Shown: positions 9,055-19,417, counted from the first letter of the stretch. The stretch is 64,000 bases of DNA from an uncultured Lachnospiraceae bacterium (GCA_947643615.1 CANRWO010000013.1:16033-80032), one strand, 5' to 3'. Program-made: numbers and translations. The notes: generated by a model from the sequence alone, not told the origin.

Positions 9055-10197
9055 TTAGAACTTCCGCCATACCATCTTATTTACAATACCCGTATAGCTT
9101 TGTATTATTTTAACCACCTTGGTGCTCACATTTTCATCCACATAATTCGGTACATCCGTGCCCAGATCCCCATCCGCATTCATCCGGACTGCCATATCCA
9201 CTGCTTGCAGGACCTGTTCTGTTGTGATGCTGCCAAGTATGAAGTTCCCCTTATCGATGGCCTCAGGCCGTTCCGTGGAAGTCCTGATACATACTGCCGG
9301 GAAAGGATGGCCTTTCGTATTGAAGTAAGCCGCTTCCTCCGGCAAAGTGCCGCTGTCAGACACCACGCAGAAGGCGTTCGTCTGGAGATGGTTATAGTCG
9401 GAGAAACCAAATGGCTGCAGGCTCCTCACCAACGGGTGGAACTGAAATCCGCGCTCTTCAATCTTTTTCCGGCTGCGGGGGTGGGTGCTGTATATGATAG
9501 GCATCCCATAGGATTCCGCCATACTGTTGACCGCTTCCATCAACGCGAAGAAATTCCGTTCATCATCTATATTCTCTTCCCTGTGGGCGGATAACAGGAT
9601 ATACTTTCCGCTCTCCAATCCCAGGGTTTGCAGCACATTGCTGGCCTGGATCTTACCCATATTAGCTGACAACACTTCCGCCATGGGAGAACCCGTTACA
9701 TAAGTCCTCTCCTTCGCTGTTCCCTCCGCATTCAGATATCTTCTGGCATGTTCACTGTAGCACAGGTTCACATCCGCAATATGATCCACGATGCGGCGGT
9801 TCGTCTCCTCCGGCAGGTTCTCATCAAAGCAGCGGTTGCCAGCCTCCATATGGAAGATGGGAATTTTCAGCCTCTTGGCCGAAATTGCCGCCAGGGCGGA
9901 ATTCGTGTCCCCCAATACCAGAAAAGCGTCCGGCTTCAGCTCTGTCATCAGCTTATAACTCTTCGCTATGATATTTCCGATGGTTTCCCCCAGGTCATTC
10001 CCAACCGCCTCCAGATAATAATCGGGCTGTCTCAGCCCCAAGTCCTCGAAAAAGATCTGGTTCAGGGTGTAATCATAGTTTTGCCCTGTATGCACAAGGA
10101 TCTGTTCAAAATATTTATCACACTTTTTAATGACCTCCGACAGCCTGATGATCTCCGGCCTGGTACCGATCACAGTCATCAACTTAAGTTTACCCAT
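9055..10197 (-). CDS. capG: UDP-N-acetylglucosamine 2-epimerase-family enzyme, CapG/FnlC (WecB-like)
   Basis: A 380-residue non-hydrolysing 2-epimerase: N-terminal GTRPEI, the HTGQNYDYT segment, HMEAGNRCFDENLPEE, and SDSGTLPEE near the C-terminus. Adjacent to CapF and CapE, it should catalyse the last C2-epimerisation giving UDP-N-acetyl-L-fucosamine (FnlC/WbjD role). In another context the fold would be WecB making UDP-ManNAc; the three-gene context favours the fucosamine step. Start lies 9 bases after the CapF stop. Confidence 0.85.
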   Translation of the reverse strand: MGKLKLMTVIGTRPEIIRLSEVIKKCDKYFEQILVHTGQNYDYTLNQIFFEDLGLRQPDYYLEAVGNDLGETIGNIIAKSYKLMTELKPDAFLVLGDTNSALAAISAKRLKIPIFHMEAGNRCFDENLPEETNRRIVDHIADVNLCYSEHARRYLNAEGTAKERTYVTGSPMAEVLSANMGKIQASNVLQTLGLESGKYILLSAHREENIDDERNFFALMEAVNSMAESYGMPIIYSTHPRSRKKIEERGFQFHPLVRSLQPFGFSDYNHLQTNAFCVVSDSGTLPEEAAYFNTKGHPFPAVCIRTSTERPEAIDKGNFILGSITTEQVLQAVDMAVRMNADGDLGTDVPNYVDENVSTKVVKIIQSYTGIVNKMVWRKF

Positions 10198-10206
10198 ATC
10201 TTATGT

Positions 10207-11343
10207 TTATTCCTTTCCCGTATCGATGCTTACGCTTTCATATATGGTATCCGGCCTCCCCGGGTTAAAGCATTCATTGCACCACATCAGAGTCACAAGG
10301 TCGGTATCCCCTTCGTTTACAATAGAATGTGTATAACCAGTAGGGATATCAACCACTTCCAGTTTGTCCCCGCTGACATGATATTCTATGATATCCTCTG
10401 AACCGTGCCTGCGGAAACGGATCAACCCCTTCCCGCTGACCACCACAAATTTCTCGTTTTTCGTATGGTGCCAGTGATTCCCCTTGGTAATGCCGGGTTT
10501 TGAAATATTAATAGACACCTGCCCCCTGTCGGGACTTTTCAGGATCTCAGTAAAGCTCCCCCTCTCATCCTCATGCGCTGTCAAAGGGTAAGCAAACTCG
10601 TTTTCAGGGAGGTAGCTTATATAAGTGCTGTACAATTTCTTCTCGATGCCGTTATCCGACATATCCGGTATCATCAGATTTCTGCGGCTCTCCTTAAAAC
10701 TATACAGTAAATTTACAATTTCACCCAAAGTAATCTCATGCTCTGTGGGAACATAACAATAACCGTCCGCATCCACATGGGGATGACGGTCCAATGCCTG
10801 CAGCAGCTCTTCCACTACGTCATCAATATACACCAGATGCATCACTGTGCTCCTGTCATTCACCTGAATAGGGAGGCCATGGGCAATGTTGTAGCAAAAA
10901 GTGGCCACTGCACTGTTGTAATTCGGCCGGCACCACTTACCGAAAACATTAGGGAAACGATAGATATAGACAGGGGCGCCGGTCTCCTGTCCATAGGAAA
11001 ACATCATGTCTTCCCCGGCCTTTTTGCTTTTGCCATAAGGATTTTCCAAGGCTGCCTGAATGGAAGAAGAATTCATGACGGGACAAATATTCCCATGTTT
11101 TTTCAAAGTTTCCACCAGCGTGGATGCAAACCCGAAATTGCCCTCCATAAATTCTTCCACGTTTTCCGGGCGGTTAACCCCTGCCAGATTATAGACAAAG
11201 TCACAGTCCCTGCAATATTCCTCAAGCAATTCCGCAGGTGTTTCCAAATCAAAAGAAAACACTTCCGTATCTTCCCGTTTATATAATTCCGTGATCAGGT
11301 TTTTACCGATAAAACCATTTGCACCGGTTACCAATACCTTCAT
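10207..11343 (-). CDS. capF: CapF/FnlB bifunctional UDP-sugar reductase with C-terminal cupin
   Basis: From the chosen start MKVLVTGANGFIG the protein is 378 residues: an N-terminal SDR with the TGxxGxxG NAD(P) motif and a C-terminal cupin (HHTKNEKFVV around residue 290, then GYTHSIVN). The family converts the product of CapE towards UDP-L-FucNAc by epimerisation in the cupin domain and NADPH-dependent 4-keto reduction in the SDR. An ATG five codons upstream is possible, but the chosen ATG overlaps the CapE stop as TAATG and has GGGAGAA just before it. Confidence 0.88.
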   Translation of the reverse strand: MKVLVTGANGFIGKNLITELYKREDTEVFSFDLETPAELLEEYCRDCDFVYNLAGVNRPENVEEFMEGNFGFASTLVETLKKHGNICPVMNSSSIQAALENPYGKSKKAGEDMMFSYGQETGAPVYIYRFPNVFGKWCRPNYNSAVATFCYNIAHGLPIQVNDRSTVMHLVYIDDVVEELLQALDRHPHVDADGYCYVPTEHEITLGEIVNLLYSFKESRRNLMIPDMSDNGIEKKLYSTYISYLPENEFAYPLTAHEDERGSFTEILKSPDRGQVSINISKPGITKGNHWHHTKNEKFVVVSGKGLIRFRRHGSEDIIEYHVSGDKLEVVDIPTGYTHSIVNEGDTDLVTLMWCNECFNPGRPDTIYESVSIDTGKE

Positions 11344-12383
11344 TACCTGTTCTCCCATTTCGACAGTTCATCCCGCATATAAGAGATTGTCAACAGCTTC
11401 TCTTTTACCTGCTCCACATCCATAAGCTCCGTGTTGTTGGAATTAAATTCCGAAAGCTTTGCCCGCTCCAGATTACCGTCCGTAAAATATTTGTCGTAGT
11501 TCAGGCCACGCTTGTCCGCCGGAACCCTGTAAAAATCCCCCATGTCAATGGCATGGGCGCATTCCTCATTGGTAAGCAGCGTTTCATACATCTTCTCCCC
11601 ATGGCGTATGCCAATCACCTTAATCTCATTGTCCGCATGGAACAATTCTTTCACAGCCTGGGCCAACACGTCAATTGTACAGGCAGGCGCTTTCTGCACC
11701 ATGATATCGCCGCTCTCCGCATTTTGGAAAGCGTAGACTACCAACTCCACCGCTTCCTCCAGGCTCATGACAAACCTGGTCATGGAAGGTTCCGTCACAG
11801 TAAGCGGTTTACCTTCCTTAATCTGGCTGATAAACAGCGGGATCACGGACCCTCTGGAACAAAGCACGTTTCCGTAACGGGTGCAGCAAATACTGGTCTC
11901 TTCCGCAGGCACAGTCCTGGACTTGGCCACAATGACCTTTTCCATCATGGCCTTGGAAGTACCCATGGCATTCACAGGGTAAGCCGCTTTGTCCGTAGAC
12001 AGGCAGATGACCTTCTTAACTCCGGCATCCACCGCGCATTGCAGTACATTTTCTGTTCCCAGCACATTGGTCTTCACTGCCTCAATCGGAAAAAATTCAC
12101 ATGATGGAACCTGCTTCAACGCAGCCGCGTGGAAAATAAGGTCCACCCCGTGCATTGCTTTGGCGATGCTCTGTGGGTCCCTGACATCGCCAATATAGAA
12201 CTTTAGCTTATTACTGTATTGGGGATATTCCCTCTGATAATAATGCCGCATATCATCCTGTTTCAATTCATCCCGGGAGAAAATTCGTATCTCGCCGATA
12301 TCCGTCGCCAGAAACCTGTTGAGTACCGCGTTTCCAAAAGACCCCGTCCCACCGGTAATTAATAACGTTTTTCCTGTGAACAT
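11343..12383 (-). CDS. capE: CapE/FnlA UDP-GlcNAc 4,6-dehydratase/epimerase
   Basis: A 346-residue SDR beginning with LLITGGTGSFGNAV and carrying the family signature STDKAAYPVNAMGTSK. The short soluble form is the inverting CapE/FnlA type, which dehydrates UDP-GlcNAc at C4/C6 and epimerises at C5 and C3 to start UDP-L-FucNAc synthesis. It is the first gene after a 470-base gap with a candidate promoter, so it probably opens the capE-capF-capG-fusion transcription unit. Its stop overlaps the CapF start by one base. Confidence 0.9.
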   Translation of the reverse strand: MFTGKTLLITGGTGSFGNAVLNRFLATDIGEIRIFSRDELKQDDMRHYYQREYPQYSNKLKFYIGDVRDPQSIAKAMHGVDLIFHAAALKQVPSCEFFPIEAVKTNVLGTENVLQCAVDAGVKKVICLSTDKAAYPVNAMGTSKAMMEKVIVAKSRTVPAEETSICCTRYGNVLCSRGSVIPLFISQIKEGKPLTVTEPSMTRFVMSLEEAVELVVYAFQNAESGDIMVQKAPACTIDVLAQAVKELFHADNEIKVIGIRHGEKMYETLLTNEECAHAIDMGDFYRVPADKRGLNYDKYFTDGNLERAKLSEFNSNNTELMDVEQVKEKLLTISYMRDELSKWENR

Positions 12384-12531
12384 ATCTAACCTCCAAAATG
12401 ATTGTCCTTACGCCGTTCTCCGCTGCGTCCTCTCATCTCACCATACAACTTTTAATACCATGCTCCATAAATTTTAATTTCTGAAAACAAACTACAAATA
12501 GTAATGATTTCATTTCCTTAGTTTAACACGC

Positions 12532-12560
12532 ATTGTACCATTTTACAACGAAAAAGTCAT
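12532..12560 (-). promoter_or_regulatory. Candidate promoter for capE operon
   Basis: On the minus strand, ATGACT at 12560-12555 and TACAAT at 12537-12532 are separated by 17 bases. The -35 box matches TTGACA at four positions and the -10 box matches TATAAT at five. It lies about 150 bases upstream of capE. Pattern match only. Confidence 0.4.
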
Positions 12561-12631
12561 TTTAATCTCTATTTCTGTGCGTTTGATGCCCCAGAGGGGA
12601 GACAGGGCAAAAGCTGTCTTTATGCCAACAA

Positions 12632-12658
12632 AAAAGCTGTACAATATGCACAGCTTTT
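12632..12658 (-). terminator. Possible weak terminator after the 4,6-dehydratase gene
   Basis: A nine-base stem (AAAAGCTGT paired with ACAGCTTTT, loop of nine) which on the minus strand is followed by more T residues. The stem is AT-rich, so it would be a weak intrinsic terminator. Its position, 200 bases past the dehydratase stop and upstream of the candidate capE promoter, fits separation of two units. Confidence 0.4.
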
Positions 12659-12854
12659 CATAATACAGCATTCTTATTCAGTTTGATTCAGTCATTTTCT
12701 TCAAATATTCAGATTCCGTCATTGCACACCACGCATTTTCGAGGAGGGCGCTTCAGAAACTTTTTCCGTCTTCAGCCATAACATTATCCTCTGCCATATA
12801 TCGGCAAGGCTCTGCCAATCTTTCTAAATGGCACAGTTTAAAAGGCAGCTTCCC

Positions 12855-14720
12855 TTACCCCTCCGGATGATACGTGGGAACGATCTCCCGAACGGCCTCC
12901 CGAATGTCGGCCGTCTCTGACTTAGCATCCTCACCCAACTTTTTCAGCTGCTTCTCGAACAGTTCCGCATCAAACTCGATGGGTTTGCCGATAAAGATCA
13001 TCTTATTGGCGGTCTTTTTAAGTCCTTCCTCATTCATCAGCAACTCTTCATACATCTTCTCCCCGGGGCGCAGGCCGGTAAATTTGATCTCTATGTCCTC
13101 CCCCACCTTATAGCCGGAAAGCTTGATCAGGTTGGTGGCAAGATCCAGGATCTTAACCGGTTCTCCCATGTCTAATACAAAGATCTCCCCGCCCCTGGCG
13201 TAAGCCCCTGCCTGAAGCACCAGGGAGACAGCCTCGGATATTGTCATGAAATAGCGTATGATATCAGGGTGTGTGACCGTCACCGGCCCTCCCTCCGCAA
13301 TCTGCCGTTTAAACAAAGGGATAACACTGCCGTTGCTGCCCAACACATTTCCGAACCTGACCGCAACAAAATTTGTCCCGGACTTCTGGTTCATAAGCTG
13401 GATCACCATCTCGCAGATCCGTTTGGAAGCTCCCATGATATTTGTAGGGTTTACTGCTTTATCGGTGGATATGAGCACAAACTTTTCCGCGCCATACTTG
13501 TCCGCAGCCTGAGCGGTCTTATATGTCCCCATGACATTATTCTTAATCGCTTCATTGGGACTGGTCTCCATCAGGGGCACATGCTTATGTGCGGCAGCGT
13601 GGTATACAATATTGGGCCTGTAGGTCTCAAAAATATTGTTAATACGGTTCGTATTCCTGACAGAAGCAATCAGCACCTGGAGATCCAGCTCAGGATATTT
13701 CCACAGCAGCTCCTGTTGGATATCATAAGCATTATTCTCATAAATGTCCACTATGATCAGCTGTTTTGGGCAATGTGCCGCAATCTGCCTGCACAGCTCG
13801 CTTCCGATGGAACCGCCTCCACCGGTGACCATGACCACTTTCCCCCTGACATATCCCAGCACCTCTTCCGTATTAATACGGATCGGCTCCCTGCCCAGAA
13901 GATCCTCGATCTCCACTTCCTTCAATTTCGCAACGGACACATCCCCGTTGATCAGCTGGTACATTCCCGGCAAAGCGCGTATTTTACAGCCTGTCTCCTT
14001 ACAGATATTCAAGAATTCCTGCCTGGTAGTTGCATTGGAAGAAGGGATCGCATAAATAATTTCATCAATCCCATATTCCGTCACGGCCTCCAGGATTTTC
14101 TCCCTGCCTCCTATGATCGGCACGCCACGGAGCAGCTTTCCATGGCAGCCTGGCTGGTCATCCACAATGCATTTTGCCCGCAGATTCAGGTATATGCTGC
14201 TCTCTATTTCCTTCAGGATCATATTGGCCGCAGCTCCCGCCCCGATCAGCATCACATTGATTCCTTTTTTCCTGCCCGTAAGGTCATTCCTTTTATTGTT
14301 CAATATCCTCAGGATCCTGTAACCGAAGCGGATGCAGGTAATAAACACCGTCAGCAGGAACCAATACAGGAGGTAATAGCTTCTGGGCATATCTTGATCC
14401 AGCACATAACACATCACTGTCTGGGCAATGGCCGCACAGGTGGTAGCAAAAATAATGTTGATCAGCTCGTTGGCGCTGGCATAACGCCATACGCTCTTGT
14501 ACAGCTTCCACAGCGCAAAAAACAGTAAAGTAACTACTATATTGATCAAAATGATGTGTTCAAATTTTAAAAGGTATTCCAGAGGGATATTGGAAAAGCT
14601 AAACTCAAACCGGATATACAGCGCCGCAAACGCCGCCACAATGACCGCCATAATATCCATCAAGATCAGCGCAATGATCCGGCTCGCCGGAATATCTATA
14701 ATTCTTCCTTCTTTTCTCAT
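12855..14720 (-). CDS. Membrane nucleotide-sugar 4,6-dehydratase (WbpM/CapD/PglF type)
   Basis: The N-terminal ~150 residues hold four transmembrane helices, then a CoA-binding-like Rossmann region, then an SDR domain with VTGGGGSIGSE and STDKAVNPTNIMGASK. Large membrane-bound members convert UDP-GlcNAc into UDP-2-acetamido-4-keto-6-deoxy-hexose. This gives a 4-keto substrate that the SDR domain of the downstream fusion protein could reduce to QuiNAc or D-FucNAc (inference). The start MRKEGRI was preferred to an ATG six codons earlier because GGAAGAGGG sits seven bases before it. Length (621 residues) is normal for the family. Confidence 0.88.
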   Translation of the reverse strand: MRKEGRIIDIPASRIIALILMDIMAVIVAAFAALYIRFEFSFSNIPLEYLLKFEHIILINIVVTLLFFALWKLYKSVWRYASANELINIIFATTCAAIAQTVMCYVLDQDMPRSYYLLYWFLLTVFITCIRFGYRILRILNNKRNDLTGRKKGINVMLIGAGAAANMILKEIESSIYLNLRAKCIVDDQPGCHGKLLRGVPIIGGREKILEAVTEYGIDEIIYAIPSSNATTRQEFLNICKETGCKIRALPGMYQLINGDVSVAKLKEVEIEDLLGREPIRINTEEVLGYVRGKVVMVTGGGGSIGSELCRQIAAHCPKQLIIVDIYENNAYDIQQELLWKYPELDLQVLIASVRNTNRINNIFETYRPNIVYHAAAHKHVPLMETSPNEAIKNNVMGTYKTAQAADKYGAEKFVLISTDKAVNPTNIMGASKRICEMVIQLMNQKSGTNFVAVRFGNVLGSNGSVIPLFKRQIAEGGPVTVTHPDIIRYFMTISEAVSLVLQAGAYARGGEIFVLDMGEPVKILDLATNLIKLSGYKVGEDIEIKFTGLRPGEKMYEELLMNEEGLKKTANKMIFIGKPIEFDAELFEKQLKKLGEDAKSETADIREAVREIVPTYHPEG

Positions 14721-14802
14721 GCCATATCCCTCTTCCATACCTAATTCAAATTACTGCCGCTTAACAAAACATCAGTATTATATCACCAAATTATTGTAAA
14801 GT

Positions 14803-15918
14803 CTACAGGATATCTCCCGACCATTCCACATCCACATCGGCACCGCCGCTGCTTCCGGAATCACCACCACCAGAGTTGTCACCGGAATTATCGCCGCTGC
14901 CATCGCCCTGGTTTCCACTGTTATCTTGGTTTCCGCCACTGTTGTCCTGGTTTCCGCCACCATTATCCTGATTTCCACCGCCGTCGTCATTGTCATCATC
15001 ATCTTCATCCGGCACTGGCGTCGGCTTCGGGGTAGGTTTCGGGGTGGGTTTCGGAGTGGGTACAGGCGTCACTGAAGGCTTGGGTGTAACCGCAGGCTTC
15101 GGTGTGGACGTAGGTTTGGGGGTCGGGGTAGGCGCCTGTGTTGTCTCAGGCGTAGGTGTGGCCTGGGGAATCAGTTCTCCCTTATCGTCATATTGCAAAG
15201 TAGTCACTTTATACTCCATCCCTTCCCGGTTGTTCCATAAGTCGTATGCACTTCCGGGCGCAGTGCCCTCCCGCACTTCGACGGTGTATTCCCCCACAGG
15301 CAACCCGGAAGCATAGGTGCCTTCCTCATGGCGTATGTCTCCCGTCCCGCCGTCAAACTGCCACAGGTGGAACGCCCCTGTATATTCCCCTTCCACCACA
15401 GACGCAGTAGTCAGCTGTGTAACGGTTCCGGCCTGCTTCAGCAGTATAACCTCACCCTCCGAACCCTGATAGTATACATTGGATACATTCTTTCCGTCAA
15501 TATCAAATCCCACCTGGACTGTGAGCAGGACTTCCCCGTCCTCCATAAGGTAATACGTCCGGCTGCCTTCCACAAGCCGGACGGCAAAGGTATCCATCCA
15601 CGTCTCGCCGCTGACCAAGTGGATCCCCTCGCCCAGGAACTCTTCCAGCTCCAGGTTCTGCCGCATGGCCCGGAGCGTCTCCAGCGCAGCCGCTTCTTCT
15701 TCCTCCGTCAATTCTCCGGTATTATAAAGCAGCTGAATGCCCTGGGCCTCATTATCCTGCTCCGGCGCAGCATTTGCAGGCTGTGACGTGGCGGACACAA
15801 ACTGCTGCTCCTCCGATTCCAAAAAAAATCCTATTTCTTCGCTGCCGTCTCCGCAGCCTGTATACAGCAAGCTCACCGCTGCTACGGAAAGCAGTGCATA
15901 AGCCAGTTTCTTTTTCAT
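14803..15918 (-). CDS. Putative lipoprotein with TP-rich linker and acidic Asn/Gly-rich tail
   Basis: A 371-residue protein from [10 protein letters not shown], with a signal peptide and lipobox ending LLYTGC. The middle part (about 60-250) is an unrecognised, probably globular domain with many short strands. From about 255 to 310 it is a Thr-Pro and Lys-Pro-Thr-Pro repeat linker, then an Asp run, then imperfect repeats of NQDNSGG up to the C-terminus. The layout suggests a membrane-anchored, wall-spanning protein. A start four codons earlier has no ribosome binding site; GGGAG precedes the chosen ATG. Function unknown; it follows the glucosaminidase gene and may be co-transcribed with it. 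Confidence 0.7.
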   Translation of the reverse strand: MKKKLAYALLSVAAVSLLYTGCGDGSEEIGFFLESEEQQFVSATSQPANAAPEQDNEAQGIQLLYNTGELTEEEEAAALETLRAMRQNLELEEFLGEGIHLVSGETWMDTFAVRLVEGSRTYYLMEDGEVLLTVQVGFDIDGKNVSNVYYQGSEGEVILLKQAGTVTQLTTASVVEGEYTGAFHLWQFDGGTGDIRHEEGTYASGLPVGEYTVEVREGTAPGSAYDLWNNREGMEYKVTTLQYDDKGELIPQATPTPETTQAPTPTPKPTSTPKPAVTPKPSVTPVPTPKPTPKPTPKPTPVPDEDDDDNDDGGGNQDNGGGNQDNSGGNQDNSGNQGDGSGDNSGDNSGGGDSGSSGGADVDVEWSGDIL

Positions 15919-15932
15919 AATAACTCCCATCT

Positions 15933-15948
15933 GCCCGCTTTGGCGGGC
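15933..15948. repeat. Short hairpin element, copy 1
   Basis: GCCCGC and GCGGGC are separated by TTTG. The core CCCGCTTTRGCGGGCG recurs at 22359-22374, also between polysaccharide genes. There is no T-run, so it is not a standard terminator. Confidence 0.4.
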
Positions 15949-15991
15949 GCTTATAAACCCAAAGCCAACAAGTGGCTTACATGAAATTTCA

Positions 15992-18169
15992 TCACAACGC
16001 GTCGGCGTCGCTCATCAGCTGCTTCAGGAACTTGTAAACCTCCGTCCCCTCTGCATAGCTGCCGCTTTTCAGCAGTTGATCCGCCAGCGAGTAGATACTT
16101 TTGGCCACCACGGGCCCATATACGGTTATCCGGCTGCCGCCGCGTTCCAACACCGCATACCCCCTAAAGGCATATTCCGTCTTGTATTGATCCACGGGAA
16201 GTCCCACCAGCACGGAAGTATAACGGTATCTGCCGTCCACAGTTTCATAAATCTTGTCATCCAGGGTTCCCGACGGATTTATCCCGTAAGCCATACCGGA
16301 AAGCACCTTCTCGCCCCCCAGCACCATGGGATAGCTGCCACGGTTTGCGTTGTTCATGATCAGTGTGCCATATTCCTTCAGTGTATAACCGTTTACGCCG
16401 GAGCTTGTAAGCCGTCCCCTGAGGTCGGCGGAAATGCCCGTTTTATACCGGATACCCGACTTCCCTGTGATGCGGATGGAAAATCCGTGGTATGTCAACA
16501 GATTTGCCATTTCCGGCTGCGCTGTGGCAGCGTAAGCGTTATTAGTATAATCCAAGGTCCACAGGTACATCCCCACCGGCACACCGGAGCCGTTATACTG
16601 ATAGACCACGGCTGTCTTTGCCGACGCATCCGGCGCCTGGACAATATAATGGCCGTTGCGCACCACCGCGGTATATGGAATCCCGTCCAGCCATACTGTG
16701 GTGTCCGAATACCCGGAAGGAATGGGAAGTACCACATTCGTGGAATAAGTGGGCGCGGCGCAGGGTTCGGCAGGCATATTATGATACACCGGTATTGTAA
16801 ACACAAAAGTATTGTCCAGTGACCCTGTCCCTGCATACAGAGCCTTCATGCTTTTTGCCTCCGTTGTGGGGGCGGAAATATTCTGCATATACTGATGTCC
16901 GTAAGTTTCCTTGGGGGTAACATTAAATTTCTGCAGATACAGTGAGTTCTGGCCTCTTTTTATATAATTGGCTGAAATGACCTGTGCGCCGCCAAGGATA
17001 GACGCATAAGCATTGCTCCACCCCTTTTCCTTTGCGTGCTTTAAGCCTCTTTCAATCACTTCTTGGGTCTTGTTCCCGGATGCTTTTATATTGAAATAAT
17101 TGTAATAGCCTTCATATCCCGGATATACCCCCGAGACCAGGCCGGATTCACCGGAACCCTGCTCCTGGTACACCCTGGAAGCCAGATGGAACGGACTAAC
17201 CCCTTCATTTACTCCCACCGCCCAGAAAATATGCCCGAAGGTCATGTCGGTCCCCGGCGCATTCTTGCGGTTATTCATAAAGGTCCTGTCCAGGAACCTG
17301 TCCACTGCCGCCTCAGTATGATAGGTGGGATTATAAGTCAACATCTCAAACTGGAAAATGGCATCCTCCGTCAGGGCATTCCTGGGATCCATATACTGCT
17401 TCAGCACCGCCTCAGAGGCATAATACCAGTTTCCGTCGTCATAAAGCCCTTCCTTTGTATAGGCAGGGAAGGTCCTGTAAACCAGGCTCTTACCGCCAAT
17501 CAGTTCGTTTGCAATGACTGTATTCCAATCCAAACCTGTATTCATCACTGCAAACGTCCAGTTGGGATACCTCTGCTTCAATGCCGTCAGCGCCGGCCGA
17601 TAGCTCTCGGGGAACTGCTGAATGTCAGGATATACGACATTCCCCGCGCTGTCAACGGCATATGTGGCGGCCTGGAAATTCAGCCCGTAGTTCTCTTCCC
17701 ACCCCAAAAAGCGCTCATCGGAAACCGCCAGATAATATCTGGGCACGTATCCCGTATATTCCGTTTCCCCGGATAAGAGCCTTACATAATACCATACCTC
17801 CGGGTTCTCCTCCTCGTCCATAGTGACATAGACGTCTTCTATGTTCACCAACTGTCCACTGGGAACATTGACGGCAGCCTGGCTCTCATAATCGGGTTCT
17901 TCTCTTACGGGGTAAAAATCGCTCAAGTACACCAGCGCCATGATCTCCCTCTCCCGGGCCATCTCCGCCAGTTCAGCCCCCGCCGACTCAATCCATTCTG
18001 CCGTTTCCATGTCGAACCCTTCGGAACAGCGGACAGCCGCATTGCCGGAAACAGTCTGCGCCTGAACCGGAAATCCGGCTACTCCAAGCAGCAGCGCCAA
18101 TGCCAACGCGCCTGCAAGATGTCTCTTCCCTTTTTTCATCCAACGTATTTTCCTCATGGTAACAATCAT
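15992..18169 (-). CDS. Secreted cell-wall glucosaminidase (GH73-like) with SH3-like domain
   Basis: A 725-residue exported protein: basic N-terminus and a hydrophobic signal segment ending near VQAQT, an SH3-like region around residues 95-160, and a glucosaminidase domain around 295-425 ([32 protein letters not shown]). About 500-725 is a beta-rich domain of unknown role. Enzymes of this family cut GlcNAc-MurNAc bonds in peptidoglycan. Its place inside the surface-polysaccharide locus suggests wall remodelling during polymer export or attachment. Several in-frame starts (residues 1, 5, 11) lack a clear ribosome binding site, so the exact start is uncertain. Confidence 0.8.
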   Translation of the reverse strand: MIVTMRKIRWMKKGKRHLAGALALALLLGVAGFPVQAQTVSGNAAVRCSEGFDMETAEWIESAGAELAEMAREREIMALVYLSDFYPVREEPDYESQAAVNVPSGQLVNIEDVYVTMDEEENPEVWYYVRLLSGETEYTGYVPRYYLAVSDERFLGWEENYGLNFQAATYAVDSAGNVVYPDIQQFPESYRPALTALKQRYPNWTFAVMNTGLDWNTVIANELIGGKSLVYRTFPAYTKEGLYDDGNWYYASEAVLKQYMDPRNALTEDAIFQFEMLTYNPTYHTEAAVDRFLDRTFMNNRKNAPGTDMTFGHIFWAVGVNEGVSPFHLASRVYQEQGSGESGLVSGVYPGYEGYYNYFNIKASGNKTQEVIERGLKHAKEKGWSNAYASILGGAQVISANYIKRGQNSLYLQKFNVTPKETYGHQYMQNISAPTTEAKSMKALYAGTGSLDNTFVFTIPVYHNMPAEPCAAPTYSTNVVLPIPSGYSDTTVWLDGIPYTAVVRNGHYIVQAPDASAKTAVVYQYNGSGVPVGMYLWTLDYTNNAYAATAQPEMANLLTYHGFSIRITGKSGIRYKTGISADLRGRLTSSGVNGYTLKEYGTLIMNNANRGSYPMVLGGEKVLSGMAYGINPSGTLDDKIYETVDGRYRYTSVLVGLPVDQYKTEYAFRGYAVLERGGSRITVYGPVVAKSIYSLADQLLKSGSYAEGTEVYKFLKQLMSDADAL

Positions 18170-18316
18170 GCCTTTCTATATCCGGAATCCTATGTTCCGG
18201 GGTTGTTGTCAGTTTTCGCAACGGCAATGCGGATTCCGTTCTGCAGGTTATACGAACCACATTGCGTACTTATAATATCATGAATTTTTCATTTTTCTAC
18301 CGGCAGTTTCTGCCAC

Positions 18317-19330
18317 TTATTGACGAAGCTTTTTCCACACATATGAATGCTTTAGCTTCCTATGCAGTACTCTGATCCCTTTGGGAGAAACGGCAAACAG
18401 CGTGTGGTATATCTTATTTTTACCTGATAAAAAAGGGTTCCCCATTGCCTGAACCCAGTTTTTCCTCAGGTAGCTGACTACCTGCCGGTAAAAAACGTTG
18501 TCCCTGCCCATCTGGGAAATGGGGATATGCAGCATATAGTCTATGCGTTGGAAAATGCCGAAGCGGAATGCAACATGCTGCAGCCTGGGGTACTTGTCCT
18601 TCACCAGGCCATAGACCATGTCCGCATTGACCACATTGTCGGCAAACACCCTGGAAAAGTTTTCCTTATCCGCTTTTCTGGAATTGCTCCCTATGCGGTA
18701 AAAAACATGGTATCCCCTGTCCGGCAGCGACACGATCCTATGGATCCGCTCTCCCAAAAGGCATACCAGCAGGTGGAAGTCCTCGTTTAACTCCCCCTCC
18801 GGAAATTCCCGGTTCTCCAACACGTCTTTCCGGATCAGCTTGGTGCAGAAAGAGCAGTCCCCACGGTGCATCAGCAGTTCCTTCAGAAACTTCTCCGCTT
18901 CAATGCACTCCGCCTTGTCAGGAGGGATACAGATATCCGGCAGCCTGTTTCCGTCAGGGTCTATCTCGTCCCTGCCCACCTGCGCCACCGGCACGCCATA
19001 CTTTTCTATGGCGTCATAAAGCTTTTTGTACATATCCGGCTCCACATAGTCATCGCTGTCTACAAATCCCAAATATTCCCCTGCCGCCTCACGGATCCCC
19101 AGGTTCCTTGCAGATGAGGAGCCGCCGTTCTTTTTATGGAACACGCGGATACGCGGATCTTCCTCCCCAAACCTGTCGCAGAGATCCCCTGTGTGATCCG
19201 TAGACCCGTCGTCCACCAACAGAATCTCTATTCTCGGGTAGGTCTGCTTCTGCAGTGTATCCACACATCTGGGCAGATAATCTTCTATATTATATACCGG
19301 TACAATAATACTGATCAAAGGGTATTCCAT
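18317..19330 (-). CDS. GT2 family glycosyltransferase
   Basis: From the start MEYPLISIIVPVYN the protein is 337 residues: a GT-A fold with LVDDGSTDHTG and the DXD-type DSDDY, then a helical C-terminal region. It adds a sugar from a nucleotide donor to a lipid-linked repeat unit at the cytoplasmic face. The donor cannot be told. A 23-codon longer frame was rejected because homology begins at MEYPL, GGAAAAGAG precedes that ATG, and a candidate -10 box lies next to the longer start. Confidence 0.88.
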   Translation of the reverse strand: MEYPLISIIVPVYNIEDYLPRCVDTLQKQTYPRIEILLVDDGSTDHTGDLCDRFGEEDPRIRVFHKKNGGSSSARNLGIREAAGEYLGFVDSDDYVEPDMYKKLYDAIEKYGVPVAQVGRDEIDPDGNRLPDICIPPDKAECIEAEKFLKELLMHRGDCSFCTKLIRKDVLENREFPEGELNEDFHLLVCLLGERIHRIVSLPDRGYHVFYRIGSNSRKADKENFSRVFADNVVNADMVYGLVKDKYPRLQHVAFRFGIFQRIDYMLHIPISQMGRDNVFYRQVVSYLRKNWVQAMGNPFLSGKNKIYHTLFAVSPKGIRVLHRKLKHSYVWKKLRQ

Positions 19331-19408
19331 GCCAACTCTTTTCCGCGCTGTTCCTTGCGCATTATGGAAAGTCCGTCTTCCACTAAAATATCCGCGCATA
19401 AGCCGTTC

Positions 19409-19417
19409 ACTATATCA
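19409..19417 (-). promoter_or_regulatory. Candidate extended -10 promoter for the 18317-19330 gene
   Basis: On the minus strand TGATATAGT provides a TG dinucleotide one base before TATAGT (19414-19409). It lies in a 299-base gap between two glycosyltransferase genes. The -35 region is poor. The rest of the gap holds nothing I recognise. Confidence 0.3.

Larger units (their letters stand above)
12384..12854. other. Intergenic region with candidate promoter and weak terminator
   Basis: No gene of convincing quality lies in these 471 bases. The part next to the 4,6-dehydratase gene holds an AT-rich hairpin; the part next to capE holds a candidate promoter. The rest shows nothing I recognise. 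Confidence 0.5.

Noticed and set aside
13269..14528. A 419-codon plus-strand frame opposite the 4,6-dehydratase
   Set aside because: Shadow frame with unlikely composition (many His, Gln and Arg) over a well-supported gene.
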